A program made the translations under genes and the position numbers. The notes beneath the pieces are model-generated. The model did not search any database, was not told the origin of the DNA, and saw nothing but the letters and a program-made list of their open reading frames with translations. A DNA stretch of 6,060 bases from Anaerolineae bacterium (lineage in GTDB: Bacteria > Chloroflexota > Anaerolineae > J102). Below, one piece after another: positions 5,839-6,060 of this stretch; position 1 is the first letter of the stretch, and the number at the start of each line of letters is the position of its first letter. The DNA is taken from positions 1-6,060 of the forward strand of contig WGCR01000484.1 in the NCBI GenBank assembly GCA_015493675.1, given 5' to 3'.

Positions 5839-5867
5839 ATTATAGAAAAAAAAGAGCGGCAGGACAA
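5839..5867 (-). promoter_or_regulatory. Predicted promoter of the dehydratase gene
   Basis: On the minus strand TTGTCC (5867-5862, four of six -35 positions) is followed after exactly 17 nt by a perfect TATAAT (5844-5839). Transcription should begin near 5832, giving a leader of about 34 nt before the ATG at 5798. This supports that start over the upstream in-frame TTG. Confidence 0.6.
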
Positions 5868-5908
5868 AGATCATCGTGACGCTCACCTCCTGTCTTGTCA
5901 TCTTCGTC
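5863..5908. promoter_or_regulatory. Imperfect dyad across the divergent promoters, possible operator
   Basis: GACAAAGATCA (5863-5873) and TCATCTTCGTC (5898-5908) are inverted copies matching at 9 of 11 positions, centred near 5885. Each arm overlaps one of the two divergent -35 boxes (5862-5867 and 5895-5900). A single regulator bound here could control both genes. Part of the symmetry follows simply from two similar -35 boxes facing away from each other, so support is weak. Confidence 0.2.
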
Positions 5909-5923
5909 ATGCCCCTTTATCAT
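5895..5923 (+). promoter_or_regulatory. Predicted promoter of the ACT-domain gene, start site on the ATG
   Basis: TTGTCA (5895-5900, five of six -35 positions) and TATCAT (5918-5923, five of six -10 positions) are 17 nt apart. The usual distance from the -10 puts transcription start at about 5930, the A of the best start codon. This explains the missing ribosome binding site and predicts a leaderless mRNA. Confidence 0.55.
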
Positions 5924-5929
5924 ACCGTC

Positions 5930-6060
5930 ATGCTAACGCTTTTCCTTTCTCCCGATGAAATGACCGTGGCCCGACTGCCCGCAGATGCGCCAATCCCCGC
6001 CTGGGCCATGGCTGCGCCCTTCTTCAGTATCACCCGCACGCCCGATGAGCTCTCCATTCT
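5930..6060 (+). CDS. Small ACT-domain protein, 5' part only (continues past the right edge)
   Basis: Forty-three codons are visible. The segments RLPADAPIPAWA (15-26) and FFSITRTPDELSI (31-43) match the N-terminus of the stand-alone ACT/CASTOR-like amino-acid-binding protein family, typically about 130 residues. Members are presumed cytoplasmic ligand sensors or modulators; the ligand is not known from sequence. An in-frame ATG at 5909 and a GTG at 5876 exist, but both lie upstream of the -10 box, and family members begin close to the 5930 ATG. No Shine-Dalgarno sequence precedes it. The gene diverges from the ACT-less dehydratase, 131 nt between start codons, suggesting shared control or a functional link through amino-acid sensing. 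Confidence 0.75.
   Translation, partial: MLTLFLSPDEMTVARLPADAPIPAWAMAAPFFSITRTPDELSI

Noticed and set aside
5799..5867. Upstream TTG start giving the dehydratase 23 more residues
   Set aside because: The promoter TATAAT box lies inside this extension, the added residues are hydrophobic and unlike cytoplasmic dehydratases, and family members start near the ATG at 5798.
5410..5875. Minus-strand ORF starting MIFVLPLFFF after a perfect Shine-Dalgarno site
   Set aside because: After the first 25 or so residues it is an out-of-frame reading of the dehydratase, and the predicted dehydratase promoter lies downstream of its start. I kept only the ribosome-binding-site oddity as a finding.
5846..5875. 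Programmed -1 slip on a run of eight T's joining the MIFVLPLFFF frame to the dehydratase frame
   Set aside because: It would add a signal-peptide-like end to a cytosolic enzyme and needs transcription from upstream of the predicted promoter.

Overview
The window looks like ordinary chromosomal DNA from a GC-rich environmental bacterium. Several features suggest Chloroflexota (Anaerolineae/Caldilineae-like): the THUMP-like-tailed methyltransferase, the CinA-type amidase with an extra C-terminal domain, the small ACT protein and the rarity of Shine-Dalgarno sites. That placement rests on remembered family resemblance, not a search. No CRISPR array, transposase, phage gene, tRNA or rRNA is visible.

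Layout. Positions 1-340 contain no convincing gene. They hold a set of hairpins, a long-range inverted repeat and perhaps the tail of a gene entering from the left. From 4458 down to 341 on the minus strand run four tightly packed genes, probably one operon: an OmpR-type response regulator, its sensor histidine kinase, a class I SAM-dependent methyltransferase with a THUMP-like C-terminus, and a PncC/CinA-type nicotinamide-nucleotide amidase carrying a C-terminal extension of about 90 residues. The gaps are 5, 24 and 21 nt. A good sigma70-like promoter (TTGACA, 17 nt, TTTACT) lies about 90 nt before the regulator. The 350-nt gap at 4459-4808 carries short repeats: two mirror-image palindromes, a 9-nt-period tandem repeat, a 10-nt-period tandem repeat and an acacggat-containing element.

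Upstream, at 5798-4809 on the minus strand, is a PLP-dependent threonine/serine dehydratase of the short type without an ACT domain. Diverging from it on the plus strand at 5930 is the beginning of a small ACT-domain protein that leaves the right edge. The two face each other across back-to-back promoters (TTGTCC-17-TATAAT on minus, TTGTCA-17-TATCAT on plus). The plus-strand promoter places the predicted transcription start on the ATG itself, which predicts a leaderless mRNA.

How the genes may work together: the two-component system probably senses an envelope or environmental signal and may autoregulate its operon, with the methyltransferase and the NMN/pyridine-nucleotide salvage enzyme co-expressed. 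The ACT-less dehydratase beside a separate ACT protein suggests, but does not prove, that amino-acid sensing is provided in trans. I see no clearly undescribed system. The best second-look items are the amidase fusion, the leaderless divergent ACT gene, the unexplained structured block at 1-340 and the intergenic repeats.
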